From Rhipicephalus microplus (taxonomy: Eukaryota > Arthropoda > Arachnida > Ixodida > Ixodidae), in contig NC_134702.1 in the NCBI RefSeq assembly GCF_043290135.1, positions 78,810,317 through 78,874,316 of the forward strand: a DNA stretch of 64,000 nucleotides. The letters run 5' to 3'. The notes below the pieces were generated by a model. The model saw nothing but the letters and a program-made list of their open reading frames with translations, was not told the DNA's origin and searched no databases. The translations under genes and the position numbers were made by a program. Below are positions 15,272 to 26,701 of this stretch, piece by piece (positions within the stretch are counted from its first letter, which is position 1; every line of letters starts with the position of its first letter).

Positions 15272-16400
15272 CAGTTAGAACCAAGACCATTAGAACAGAA
15301 TATTAACCCTGAAAGCAGTTTTCTTTACGCAGGCCCAAGAACTACTCGTGGAGCACCTATATACTTCCTAGAATACAATCCATATAAAACTTGATTAGTG
15401 CAATAAACACTGCCGTGGTGCATGTAGCCTCGAAAAGCAATGTGTGCATGCCCGCGGAAGCTCAGCCTAGTAAATAACTTCACAACAACGCCTATAGTTC
15501 GGGACGAGTGTACCCCTGAACACGCACGTCATTTCCAGCGAATGACCGAGAATATGGGAGTTTGCTTGGCGGAGAGTGTATGCACGGCCGCACACATTCA
15601 AGCTGTCCGAGAACGCAGGGCAACGAAGCTAGAAGCCCGTCCTCTGCCATTGCGTGCATACTTAACCCACTTTTGGAGCAACTCCTCCCCCCCCCCCGCC
15701 TTCCGCCTTCCGCGCGTATGCACTCACGCACGAACACACAAACACACCACACACACGCGCGTGCGCGCGCATGCACATACGCACACAAACACACGCACTC
15801 ACACAACACACACGCACGCACACACCACCTGCGATATAGCTTCGACAGACCGCCGACTAGAAAACCACACGAGGAGCTTATTTTCCGTTCGGCTGCCTAC
15901 CGGCGTAGCGTGTGGGCAGCGGACCATGGGTCTCTGTCAAATCCGGTCCACTTCGCAGGGCGAATTCCCGAAATAAATGCTGTCCTTAGACGGATATGTT
16001 CATGAATAAAGAATAATAATAATCCTAGCAGAACATGCGCCTGCTCGACATAGCTCAACCGGAGAACTTGGCAGGCTGTACTTTAATTGTTCACAGCCAT
16101 CGAGGCGAAAAAAAAAACGAAGCGAATGAGTTCGTCTGTGGATCTAACCGAAAATTGGCCCTATCGTAGACGATAGTTTAGTCCTACTCTTTCAATGAGG
16201 CGGTGCAAGAAAACTTCGAGCGTTCGAGCGTATATTGACTGACATCACTGGTCACCACACCTTATGATGAAAAGGGACTCGCCGAGGTTAAGGTCAATTC
16301 ATTACGATGGCTTGCGACGCTCCACACGTTTCTGTTCATATGCACCACGATGGCCTAATAGTTATGGGTCTCGACTGGTCACCCGAAGGTGTTTCCGAAA
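15272..16400. other. No gene; CA-rich microsatellite and A-rich tail
   Basis: 15721-15828 is an impure (CA)n/(CG) alternating tract with a C10 run just upstream at about 15689. GAATAAAGAATAATAATAAT at about 16004-16023 looks like a retroelement poly(A)-like tail, source unknown. The 178-codon frame 15440-15976 runs straight through the microsatellite and is not credible. Confidence 0.5.
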
Positions 16401-16460
16401 AGTTGTTAACGGTTTAGTGTACTTGGCACTCTACTATGGAAAAAAGCCGTCCCGTGAGCC
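16401..16460 (+). repeat. Dispersed GAGTAC-type palindromic repeat, diverged copy
   Basis: Contains AGTTGTTAACGGTTTAGTG, CACTCTACTATGGA and AAAGCCGTCCCGTG, the same order of blocks as the clusters at 39.3-41.5 kb and 52.8-53.3 kb. Confidence 0.7.
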
Positions 16461-16509
16461 TCACATTTAATGAGGCCGTGTCGACGAAAACTGTCCTCAG
16501 GGACACAGA

Positions 16510-16690
16510 ATGCCACAGCACGAACGAAGCCACGGCAGCAGAGGCGAAATACTGGATTCAGGTACACTTCAAAAAGATCCAGATGACCGAAATTTTCGGA
16601 GCCCCCCATAGTACGTCCATAGAGGTACGTCCCTCATAATGATAACATGGTTTTGGGGCGTAAAACCGCAACATTTATTATAAGTGTTTA
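16510..16690 (+). mobile_element. Ruka-type SINE, degraded 3' part
   Basis: Recognisable blocks include ATCCAGATGACCGAAATTTT, GGAGCCCCCCATAGTACG, CTCATAATGATAACATGG and TTTTGGGGCGTAAAACCGC. The tRNA-like head is lost or unrecognisable. It lies just downstream of the palindromic repeat copy. Confidence 0.7.
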
Positions 16691-16699
16691 GTTTACATT

Positions 16700-16700
16700 A

Positions 16701-16752
<52 letters not shown>
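16700..16752. repeat. (ATT)n microsatellite
   Basis: About 17 trinucleotide copies, located just 3' of a degraded SINE and possibly grown from its tail. Confidence 0.95.
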
Positions 16753-16753
<1 letters not shown>

Positions 16754-18189
16754 AAAGCATAACCCGTAGCGCTGAGGCACGGTCAGCCTTCTACAAACAG
16801 ACTGAAAGGCAACATAAAATAGGGAACTTGCAAGTACACATTGCACAGATGAGCAAAGTAGACGAAATCTATATTGCTGTCTTTCAATAGCGGCGTAGCT
16901 GAATGACTATCCGGGGAAACCTTCGGGAAACGCTCCGCATGCTTCATTTGGCTTCGGTATCGGTTGGCATCATATGGCTGTGTTCAAAAGAAAAAAAATA
17001 TAAGGGTTGTGTCACTCGATCCGTTCCTCCTATTTCGTTCATAAGAAGCTGATGCAGTATGCGACGCTGAGTCATGCATCTGAGTAAAACGTGGTTTATC
17101 GTTCAGTGCAGATACAGAAGTTACACGTGATTTAGAGTCGGAAGGTACGCTTCTGACGTTACGCTATGGTGGCATGGTACACATTCGCATTATTCCGAAG
17201 CTGGCACCAGGAGCTCCATTAGCGGAGTCGTGGCCTTGAGGCTATTCTTTCGTAAAGAAACCGTTTTTGTTGCAATCTCTCTATGAAGACATACAACGTC
17301 TCAGTCCTTTGTTTCCAAGGCCCGACGGTGCAACGCTATACGACTCGCAGACATCGTTGAAGTAAAAGGCGAGATGAAAGGCGTCGCTTTAGAGTTGCGC
17401 CACATCCTGGACAAACCACGTGGTGGTACTGCATTGCGTAATCCGGATCAACGGTCTACTCCAGTAATCGCTTCAATTTCTCTATTTTTTCTTGGCTCTT
17501 TATTGTACAGCGCTGTCACGACATATTCGATTCGTCGTTTGATTTGTCGTACGTTTGTGCGGCGTCGAAATGAAACAAGACGTTCAAGTCCCAAGGAATT
17601 ACAGCACAGCTGAATGTTGTGCGCGTTGGTGCCCATTTGTGAAAGTATCGTAGCACTCCCGAAATACCCGGACGCAGTGAAGTCCACCAGCAAACGCTGA
17701 GCTTGCTTGTGGATTTGAGACTGTTCAGCTCTCTCGAATGGTACTTGTTCTGTATTTTCCAAAACAGTTGAACAAAAACAAACAAGCCCTATGGTCTTTA
17801 TGTTAAGACCGGAAGAATGTCACTATATCTGAGCCGAACGAATGCTTCATACCCGCGGTGCAGAACAAGCTTAAAAATTTGCGCGGAATCTTATTTCGGG
17901 AGTTGTACATGCGATTCGTTAGGGTATGCGCATCGTATGACTGAAACACTAGTCTGGCGCTAAATTTTCACGAAGTTAAAGGTACCTTGACGTGTATAAT
18001 ACTCATGTTGACTTTACATCTTGTGGTAGAAAAAGTTTTACTCCACAACCACGGTATTCAATGAAGTCTTTATACAAGGCGTTCACTTTTAAGTGGGTCA
18101 GCAGTCCTCGCAAAACGTGTGAAAAGAGAGGCCTTTCAGGAAAGGTTTTGTCGAATATGGATGGTAGTGGAATATAAAGCCCTATCACA
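16753..18189. other. No recognised gene
   Basis: Unique-looking sequence on both strands. The minus-strand frames 17448-17785 overlap each other and show no known motif. Confidence 0.45.
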
Positions 18190-18545
18190 CGAAATTATAA
18201 GTCGGAACGGGGAGAGAGCGAATAAACATTTAATGGTGATTCTACAGAGAGCCTTCGGGTGGGGCCCTCAGTCCAGTCCTCCACTGCCTCGCGCGACCCT
18301 GCGAGCCCATTGGACCAGCTGCTGCTGTTCCTGCCAGCGTAAGCTTAGCAGTGCATGCAAACTCCCAAGAGTAAGGGGTGGGGTTGGGTATGGGAAGAAC
18401 ACCCCGTGGAGCAGAGCAGGGGCGCACGCAGTAGTATACTGTCGGTACAGATCCACAGAAGGGGCAGTAAGAGAAGTACACAGTCATATGAAAGCGATTG
18501 AGCATGTAGATTGGTCTGCAGCGGCCACCAAGCGGCAACATCTGC
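18190..18545 (-). pseudogene. R1/I-like LINE 3' end, frameshifted, antisense
   Basis: Read on the minus strand, one frame (18242-18541) has a zinc-knuckle-like block, C-P-F-C-G-S-V-P-T-V-Y-Y-C, then PIPNPTPYSWE. A second frame (18268-18456) supplies the C-terminus, EQQQLVQWARRVARGSGGLD then stop. Both parts resemble the C-terminal region of tick R1/I-like LINE ORF2 proteins, so one reading frame has been split by a frameshift. The expected His of the knuckle is Tyr here. Downstream (left) is a 3' UTR that reads AATGTTTATTCGCTCTCTCC on the minus strand, a CT-type tail. This is a dead, 5'-truncated insertion. Similar 3' ends lie at 44.9-45.9 kb and 47.2 kb. Confidence 0.7.
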
Positions 18546-18825
18546 CCTGTTAAGACAAGGATGAGTATAGGAGGATATGTATAACTGCTCTGTCGGTAGT
18601 AATCCAGTGTCGCGTTGTAGTTCAGTGGGTTTGTTTGTGCATCGTTTGGGTCGGACAGCTCCTCTTATGGTGTTTGGGCGGTCTGACCTCGGGCAACCGC
18701 ATGAAAACGTTCATTATACGGGGAGAGATGCATGTCCAGGAGAACAGACGATACGCACCGGGCGTGATGCTGACGGCGAAACAGAAAGATTAGATACACC
18801 GGGAAAGACTTCAGTCTGCGAATAC
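18546..18825. other. No recognised feature
   Basis: Spacer between the LINE fragment and the MITE; nothing identified. Confidence 0.5.
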
Positions 18826-18829
18826 TTAA

Positions 18830-19238
18830 AGGGGTCGTGAAATGGTCGCTTTACAACGACAATGCGGCACCATCGGCAGCCACATGCGCTAACTGTACCA
18901 TCAGCCCGAGTGGACCTGCATAGACGCTTTGCCTATCGAGGAAGGCGGACCTCTATGGCATATCGAACACGCGCGAGAAGCGCTCATCGGCGTCTGCCAT
19001 ACGCGATCTGCGTCCCACAAGGACGCTGCTTAATATGACGTCAGAGTTCAAGTTAGCGCCGATTGCGTGTCAAAGACGCTGGCGAGATGTCCCACTTGCA
19101 CGCACTCGCATGCAAGTACTGAAGAGCTCCGCGTTCCTCGATAGGCAAAGCATTACTTATGATGACGTCACCTAGTTAGTGCGTGTGGACGCCAGTGGCT
19201 TTGCATTGTTGCTCTACAGTGAGCGTTTCACGACCCCT
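18830..19238. mobile_element. MITE with 13-bp terminal inverted repeats and TTAA target duplication
   Basis: AGGGGTCGTGAAA at 18830-18842 is the exact reverse complement of 19226-19238, and TTAA flanks both sides (18826-18829, 19239-19242). A second perfect 18-bp inverted block lies inside (18926-18943 and 19134-19151), so most of the 409-bp element can fold back. There is no coding capacity. A TTAA duplication is typical of piggyBac-type transposases, and I infer mobilisation by such an enzyme. Confidence 0.88.
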
Positions 19239-19242
19239 TTAA

Positions 19243-21254
19243 TGCCGAACTCGCGTGTCGGGGTTCGCTATATGCGAATCGCGTGAGGGCCGTTCAAGAG
19301 GCTATAACGAACGCTGGAAAGAAGACGCTATGTCGCTGACGCCCGAACGCAGCATTATGGGGAAGTTTGTAATCCGCCATAACACGCCAGTGCAGTTTTT
19401 TTTTCTTGTGCTCAACTTCGCTGCGCTGCGTCTAATTACAGAAATGTGCGCTTACGCATCATCCGTAGTGGTGTAGCATGGCCATTTTTATTTGCGATCG
19501 AAGCCGACATTGATGTGATTTATTCACTGCACTTTTCAAACACTTTCTAAAGCGTTTAATTTTCATTCCAAGCACAGTTTAAGGACTTTCCTCTATGTTA
19601 TGGAGACGGTGAGCAAACGGAGCAGCGCCAATGAGTATATCGTGCGGGGTGTTCGCTGCTCCTGTTGGTTGCGAAGTTTCAATTCTTCAACCTTCAGCAG
19701 GTTTCACTTAAACTGAAGAACTGCCTACCAATTCAATTAAGATTGAATAAGCACCGAATATAGAGGGAATAAGCCAAACTAAAGTGGAATGTTACCTTAC
19801 AATGCATATATTCGAGGGCCATTTTTAAAATTTCCAAATCATCTGTATTGCAAGATAGCAATCCGTCTACTGACATGCTCAGATAGATCGAGGCAGTGTA
19901 CGTGAAATTAGCGGCGTGTTATGTACGTAGTAGTGTTTGCATACATAACACGTGTTTGTTAAATGTGCCCATGAAACTCCATCCAGTATCGGTCACTTTT
20001 CAGCTCTTACTAAATTTACGACACATGATTTCAAGGTGTCTTAGTTTTTTGTTAGGTTACGTATACCTATGTAGACTCGTTCGGCGTTTATGAGTGCATG
20101 CAAAGGCATGCTGTGCATTGGTTAGTAAAATGAAGAAAAAGAAACCGTGGATTCCCCAGCAACCTTAGTTTGCGAGAAATGAGCTTTTTTTCATTGCTCA
20201 TTCCCCGCCATTCTCGATTAAGGAAAGAAAAACAAACGCATGCGAGGACACTGATATGTTGGAGGGGGAAAAAAGTATGAGGGTTCCTAGAGTGAAGATG
20301 GCTCGCTTGCTGCCATCGCGCTCATGATGTGTAACGTTACTCTCCTTCTTACCCTTAACCTTGGTTCAAGTCACGTGGTCAGAGTCGAAAGTTCATAAAC
20401 GCAGCAGCGACCATAAACAAAAAAAAAAAGGAACGTAGAGATATATATATATAGAGAGAAAGGGTGAGGAACAGCGCGGAATATCCGGTTGCCGGTCGCA
20501 GACAAGAAAGACGCCGGCAACCCTCGTAACAATAGAAACACGCGCATAACGAGGGAGGTATACCCAGCATGAAAGAAACACACACACTCGCCATACAGTT
20601 ACAGGGGTCTGAGCAGCATTCTGCACGTACAAAAACCAGAACTAACGTTCGATCGAATCGCAGCGGGCAGTCTGGCGAGGGCAACAGTCACACTTCACAA
20701 ACGCAACCAAAGTTTTTTTCTCTCTCCAGCGAACTTTGCGAGGGACATCGCGATGGGGGCCGAGAAACTTCACGCACACGTTCCAATCGAAACATCTGTC
20801 GCTGGCCTTTGAGATCCATTCTTCGAACCGCGAGCGTACATAAGGTTCTCCAGGGACGCCTCCCGAGCTGACAAGACACGACGATGTATCGTTGTCTTCG
20901 TCGGTGACGTGGCAACACTGTCGATGCGTCGTCCTTGTCATCGTTACAGCTCCTTGTATATATATGCAAGGTGAGTCTGTGTACCCTTCGAAACACTATA
21001 GCTGCCATTCGATCGAGGTCGTCTACTGGGTTCACATTGTGCCCGTGAAGGCTCGCGTGTGCGTCCCTCTCACTTATTCTAAAACAACACACGAATCTCA
21101 TTTCCATAGCCTGATTACAACACAGCGAAGTTAGCAGAGCAATAGAATGGACTTGTGAAGCAATCATGGGTGCATCTGAACAGTAATTAACGATAATTTA
21201 CGGGTCCTCACGCGCCAGGACCACCATACAATCACGAAGCACTAAGTAGGAAAA
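19243..21254. other. No recognised gene
   Basis: Read on both strands. Several overlapping 70-160 codon frames occur on both strands around 20370-21170, none with a motif I recognise. A short (AT)n patch sits near 20440. Confidence 0.4.
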
Positions 21255-21329
21255 GGCGGGCGGGGGGGGGGGGGGGGTGAGCTGCAGCACTACAGAATTT
21301 TCGCCTATCCGCCTTTATGTCCGCCCTCC
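21255..21329. repeat. G16 tract
   Basis: A run of 16 G at about 21262-21277, followed by CGCCTATCCGCCTTTATG...CGCCCTCCCCC. A C9 tract at about 21580 mirrors it across the LINE tail between them. Confidence 0.7.
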
Positions 21330-21543
21330 CCCAGAGCAAATATAGTCTTACTTATACTTTTTTACTTATACATTCTTACTTATACATTTTTAGTTGACTT
21401 ATGTTGCCTTCCTGATTTGCGCATCTGACACTTGTTTCTTTATTTTGTCTCTTTTTTCTTGTGTGTTATAAATGTTGTACCCACCCCCTCTGTAATGCCC
21501 TACGGGCCCTGAGGGTTTTCTAATAAATAAATAAATAAATAGT
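21330..21543 (+). mobile_element. CR1/L2-like LINE 3' UTR and tail
   Basis: CCACCCCCTCTGTAATGCCC and TACGGGCCCTGAGGGTTTTC lead into AATAAATAAATAAATAAAT at 21524-21541. This is the characteristic 3' end of CR1/L2-like LINEs in arthropods. Only the 3' UTR remains; no reverse transcriptase frame is recognisable upstream. Confidence 0.65.
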
Positions 21544-21684
21544 CAAAATAAATGCATGAGTCGCCCATCTTTCTGCACCCCCCCCCCCTCCCTTGGGTGG
21601 ACGCAGTTGTCGTGTGTGTCCTCCAGTGAAACAATCCTGGCACCGCCCCTGCGAGCACTCCTGAGGGTAGGGGGGTGTTGCCTA

Positions 21685-21850
21685 CGGATTAATTTGGATC
21701 ACCTAGGGTTTTCTGACCTGCATTTCAATCCAAGTGCTCATGGGTGTTACCACTCTTCTCAGCCCCATCGTAATGCGGTTTTCGTGGCATCGAATCGAAC
21801 CCGCGACCTCGAGCTCAGCTGCGCTACATCTCAGCCTTGCAAGTTACTAT
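21685..21850 (-). mobile_element. tRNA-derived SINE, antisense, diverged
   Basis: Minus-strand SINE blocks: GGATCACCTAGGGTTTTCTG, then CATTTCAATCCAAGTGCTCA, CCCCATCGTAATGCGG, and an antisense B box, ATCGAACCCGCGACCTCGAG. It resembles Ruka in plan but belongs to a distinct subfamily (CATTTCAATCCAAG instead of CACCCAAATCTGAG). Confidence 0.72.
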
Positions 21851-23690
21851 GGCAGGTGGCTGGTGGGGAACGTGCGATGTGAAGGTAAAATGAAGAAGGG
21901 GTATTAGAACTTTAAGGAAAGTAATAGAGCGCAGATGCGACGAAAATGCTGGAGATGAGGATGATGTATTACACAATCTCAGTTGTGTTGAAAAACACGG
22001 AGCTTGGATTGTGTTGGGGAAGGAAAAAAGGAAAAAAAACTAAACGAGTTAAGAAAAAAAAATGACGAACAACCCCGGATAATCACTCACACTCGCATAC
22101 GTATATGCAAGCGAACCGATACGCGCACAGAGACACAAAATGAAACGGGGTTTCGGCTGGTGGATCCTCGTGCCCGACAGGCGGCTTTGCAAAGAAAGAG
22201 GGGTGGCGTGTTATTAATGGTTCGACGGGAACACGACTAAAATAGAGAGAGAGAGAATGAGGTGACTGGAGGCTTTGGCGGAACGCAAAGCAGCGGTCGC
22301 GGTTAATCCCGTCTTATCTCGCTTTCCGGCATACGCGCCGTGCTTCCGAGACAGCTCTGTAACGTCCCCGAATAACGTGTCCTGTCGACGAGCGCCGATG
22401 CCAGCTTGTCCCACAGTTTAGAAGAGGCGAAAATTCAGCCAGACATTGCTGCGGAATGCGACAAGATGAGGCTAGTTTGCGTCCATGTTTAGTAGATGCC
22501 TAGGCACATCGGCACACAGACGAAACTTTGCAGAAGAGCGGTGAGAAGCAGGGCGAAATATTACGGCCTTATCGTTCTTGTGCACTAGTGCCTTCTTCTC
22601 GGCGAAGACTGAGTAGACTCTTTTACGTATCATCATTTAGCCATAAAATGTCATATACTGTACAGTTGTGAGGTATATGGTCACTATACTATCGCGTTCA
22701 GCGCCATTCTGGCAGTATATACAGCCACTATACGAAAGGCACTGAATAAGAGAGTCTAAATTTAGTTCCTCTGGCATTTCAAACCTTACGTGATGCGATT
22801 CCAAATACGTCTGTCGTGGTAAAGCGGCACCCGAAGTGGCGAAGAATACGCTAAAGGTTCGCATACACCATGGGACTCTTGTAATCCCAACACAAATATT
22901 GTTAACAACGGCATTTTATTTCCATCGCCAAGTGTATACGTCTCCAGCGGCCCCGTGTATACTTCAACCAATTCATATTCGTCGCTGGTTAAAATGGACG
23001 ATTGCTTTATGTGCTAACACTGGTAACGCGAATGAATGCCCCGCCATGCACTGCCCACGTTTCGGCGGTCAACTTCAGTCTCTCCGAAGAACGCTAAACA
23101 GACCTGACGGCCGACCTTCGACACATATGCTAACAACGTGGTTACATATGCGTGGCCTCATCAGTCATCAGCCCAGAAGGCTATCTCTGTAATGTTTGAA
23201 ACAAATGACCTGAGAGACCACTTATAGCACAAGCATACACGCCATATATCTTCAACTACGTGTCCCACGTACATGAAGTTTCTGACCCCTCGCTCCTTAT
23301 TTTTACAACCTCCCACTCGTGCAGGGTAGCCTTGGTCAAGCCAGCCATGGTCAAGACCTTAAAGCGTTAGCCCCCAATGTGGGAGCTACTGGGTTCGATT
23401 ACCAATGCCTCCGAGCACCCACCTGTTTTTCTCTTAGCGGCGAGAGAGGTATACCATGGCCTGGTGCTCGCTATCACGGGTACTCATTTCTCAAGTAAGT
23501 GTCCTCCCCTTTCATCTAACTTATTTTACTTCCCCTTACATCTCCACACAAAGACGTTGCGCCGAGTTACAAGCTTCCTTACTTTCCTCACGTAACTGCA
23601 CGCCTTGAAGCCTGTCTTGTTAACCTAGCTTAATTACAGAGGTAGCTCAGCAGTACTTTTCCGCATTGAATGATTAGGAAATAAAGAGTT
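21851..23690. other. No recognised gene
   Basis: Contains a B-box-like GGGTTCGATTACC at 23390-23402 without a matching A box. I see no supported coding feature. Confidence 0.4.
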
Positions 23691-23703
23691 AAACGTTGCA
23701 ATG

Positions 23704-23950
23704 TGCCGCGCCATGGTGGTCTAGTGGCTAAAGTAGTCAGCTGCTGACCCGCAGGTCGCAGGATCTAATCCCGGCTGCGGCGGCTGAATTTCTGATGGAG
23801 GCGGAAATTTTGTAGGCCCGTGTGCTCAGATTTGGGTGCCCGTTAAAGCACCCCAGATGGTCGAAATGTCCAGAGCCCTCCACTACGGCGTCTTTCATAA
23901 TCATATGGGGGTTTTGGGACGTTAAACACCGCACATCAATCGATCAAATC
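23704..23950 (+). mobile_element. Ruka-type SINE, full length
   Basis: Has the full order of blocks: head GCCGCGCCATGGTGGTCTAG, GCTGCTGACCCGCAGGTCGC with an internal B-box equivalent, GGCTGCGGCGGCTGAATTTC, TCAGATTTGGGTGCCCGTTA, CCCTCCACTACGGCGTCTTT, GGTTTTGGGACGTTAAACAC and an ATCAATCGATCAAATC tail. An imperfect 13-bp target-site duplication flanks it: AAACGTTGCAATG (23691-23703) against AAACATTGCAGTG (23951-23963), with two mismatches, which suggests an older insertion. Confidence 0.9.
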
Positions 23951-23963
23951 AAACATTGCAGTG

Positions 23964-25335
23964 CGAAGATTGGCACACGTCCGAATCTAGTCAGTGAATA
24001 AATCGAAATTTAGGTAAAAGTGTGCGTTTACGCCTTAAACGTAATGCTTATCAGTGAACGGACACTCTGGTGGCTACATCCTAAGCAGCTATGCTATAAA
24101 GCAGGTCTGTTACTTCTATTAATAACAATAACGCTTAACGCTGTACATGCTGAAATTCCGATATGATTATGAAACACACTGCAGTGAAAATATCGGGAAA
24201 TTTCGACCTCCTGGGTTTAATCTAAAACGCCTTAATCAGCATTTCATCTCCGTCAAAATACAACCGATATGAAACCCACGTCTTTGATTTCACATAGCAA
24301 CCGAGCACCTGAAAGTGCACATTAGCTCAATACAATAAGAAAAAAGAGCAAACCGGGCGGGGCAGTTTCCTGCAAATTTTGCAAGGCTATAGATCTGCCA
24401 GGAACCTACAGCATCCTAAATCTTTAACCACTGCACGTCCATGGTGGTCAGCTGTCTTACATCTATCTCTAGGTACCTCATAATCACAGCCGGCGCTTAG
24501 GAACCACATTAAGATGGCAGATCTCGCACCCTAATAATCTCGTCACGGGAACTTGGCACAACGTATCACATAATCGCATTCCTCTCAAAGCCGTTCGCAG
24601 TTCTTTGGCAGTGCGCGCTGCATCAGAGCCGCAGGGGCAAGCATGACATTCCGCGCGCTTCGTGCAGAGCAATTAGGGTAACAATAAAGCGCAGAGTTGA
24701 GCGAGACAGAAAAGGGAGGGTCCCCGAAAGAACATGCACTGTCCGAGCAAAGCCGGGCGAGCTATGTGCAGATAAACGGTCAGCAGACACTCTGTTCCAG
24801 CGAGCGAGGTTGGCTTCCTTGCAGGATTGCGAAGGGCGGCCTTAATCATAATTCCTTCGGACGCGTACAACGTCGAGTGCGCGCACAAACGCAAGTATAT
24901 ACTGCGACAAGGCTTCCAGCGGAAGGGCTGCTCGCCTACGCGGCGTCTCCTTGTGGGGCTGCCCGGGGCATATCACGTATGCCATCGAGAAAGCGTGCGA
25001 GCGGCCCAGCTTTCACGGCACGTTCGGACTCCTCCGCTCTTTGTCATGTTTTCTTTCCGTTCTTTCTTATCTTCCTTTTCTGTTGAATTTTTTTTATGTT
25101 ATTTCTATCTGTTTCTCGTTTTGCCGGTTCGTTTCTGCTCTTGCCTCGGCGCGTTCTTTTATTTTTTTTTCCCACCGGACGAGTCCGGGTGACCATTGGC
25201 ATTTTAGGTGAGCGTGCGAATATTCGTGAGGTGCTTGGTGAGCAAGCCCGCGGCATGGACCGAGACGAGAGAGCACGAGTTCGCGGTTGATTATGGTGCG
25301 ACGTTTCCTCTACAAGGCAGTATAAAGACAGTCAT
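23964..25335. other. No gene recognised; SINE-like relic
   Basis: 24190-24330 carries faint antisense SINE wording (AATTTCGACCTCCTGGGTTT, later CAACCGAGCACCTGAAAG), too eroded to place firmly. Overlapping frames at 24697-25290 on both strands have no domain I recognise. Confidence 0.35.
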
Positions 25336-25374
25336 TTCATTCATTCATTCATTCATTCATTCATTCATTCATTC
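25336..25374. repeat. (ATTC)n microsatellite
   Basis: About nine tetranucleotide copies following AAGACAGTCATTTC, a context that looks like the 3' tail of a LINE. No coding remnant was identified upstream. Confidence 0.93.
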
Positions 25375-26415
25375 GAAAGTTAATTGTAACTTCATACCAA
25401 TTAGCAACCATGAACTTCGTTTCGATGACCTCGTCAATGATAAAAACATATTGGTGCGACAAGTTTTTTTTATCCCGTCCTCAGTTATTCATATACGGCC
25501 AATAATTGAAATTACAAACAGTGTATATTTGGAACTAGATCCTGGCGTCCTCCGGAAGTCTGCGCCATCGGTAATTAAATAGTCTAGTGTTCTCTGAACG
25601 TGAGTACGTCCGTTGAAGACTTCGGAGAGGTGAAATGACTACCTTTTTCATTTTTTTCATTTTTTTAAAGGATCAACGTGTTGTATTGCTCTGGATAATT
25701 GTTATTGAATGTTCTGCAAGTTCGGTACATTGCGCACCTCTATCTCGCCATTGTCATTGCTAGAACTGCGACAAGTCTAACTCATCCTTAAAATTCCGAC
25801 GTTCTCGTATCAGCGTGCGTGCATGCAGTAGAGTAAACGAACTTATTAGAGCAACGTCCTTCGCGCAATCACCGTCGGAATGTGTTCGCGAGAATCGAGT
25901 CACGTGCCAAGTCTGCATACAGTTGCGCAGCAGTTCATGCGAGACGCGAGTGTTATGCTATAGCCCTATATAGTTCGATTGGGCTGGTTCTCGACGGTGA
26001 GCTGCATGGTGTTCAGCTCCAATGCACATAACATTCAACCATGCCCGTCGACCTTCACGGGGCTGAGTCAGCGAAAGAGACGAGAAATGTAGCCTTCGTT
26101 GCGTTGCGTATAGCTCCGCTATAGTTACCCTCATCTTGAAGTGTACCCTATTTTTATCTACCACAGCTTTCGAAATAAAACATCACTTCAGTCTCTTTCA
26201 TGCGGAAAGGATTAGATCAGATGCCGTGGTGGGCACCGTTGATGTCTGCAAAACTGCAAGAGACATATTATGTAGTGCAAAGCCTAGTCTTCAGACGCGC
26301 CACCAAACTGTGAGGCTTTCTCTCGGTCTTAATCTTTCCTCTTTTCTTTCCATATTTTACCTAACTGTTCTTTCATATATAAAGCTGGCTTAATCTCTCA
26401 ACGCATCAGCGATGC
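25375..26415. other. No recognised gene
   Basis: Nothing supportable on either strand. It may include upstream parts of the LINE fragment that follows. Confidence 0.4.
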
Positions 26416-26643
26416 ATGCTAAAGCTGCATACACTACCCATGCCCGCATCGTCATGCATTTACAGTAGTTTTTTTGTCAAGACTGCGATCGACTGGGACA
26501 TCATCTCTCAGACGTTGTCCTCCACGTCAACTATACTCGTTTCAAAAACGCCGTTGAGCCGTACTTTGCAAACACTAACTTGTTTGTTGCTCTTACCTCT
26601 CAAGTAAAAGCCCTCTGTACAGAGTCCTTACGGTATCTTCAAA

Positions 26644-26698
<55 letters not shown>

Positions 26699-26701
26699 AT
26701 A
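26416..26701 (+). pseudogene. CR1/L2-like LINE, C-terminal ORF2 remnant plus (AAAT)n tail
   Basis: The frame 26416-26607 includes SSFFVKTAIDWDIISQ, matching the C-terminal S-F-F-x-x-T-x-x-x-W-N-x-L signature of CR1/L2-like ORF2 proteins, with the N-x-L part altered. The stop is followed by CCCTCTGTACAGAGTCCTTACGG-type 3' UTR and an (AAAT)n tail at 26639-26701. It is a 5'-truncated dead copy, comparable to 7748-8253. Confidence 0.6.

Noticed and set aside
15440..16005. 178- and 147-codon frames around the CA-rich tract
   Set aside because: The repeated His-Thr/Ala-Arg content comes from the microsatellite.
23380..23410. B-box-like GGGTTCGATTACC suggesting a tRNA
   Set aside because: No A box at suitable distance and no acceptor stem pairing.
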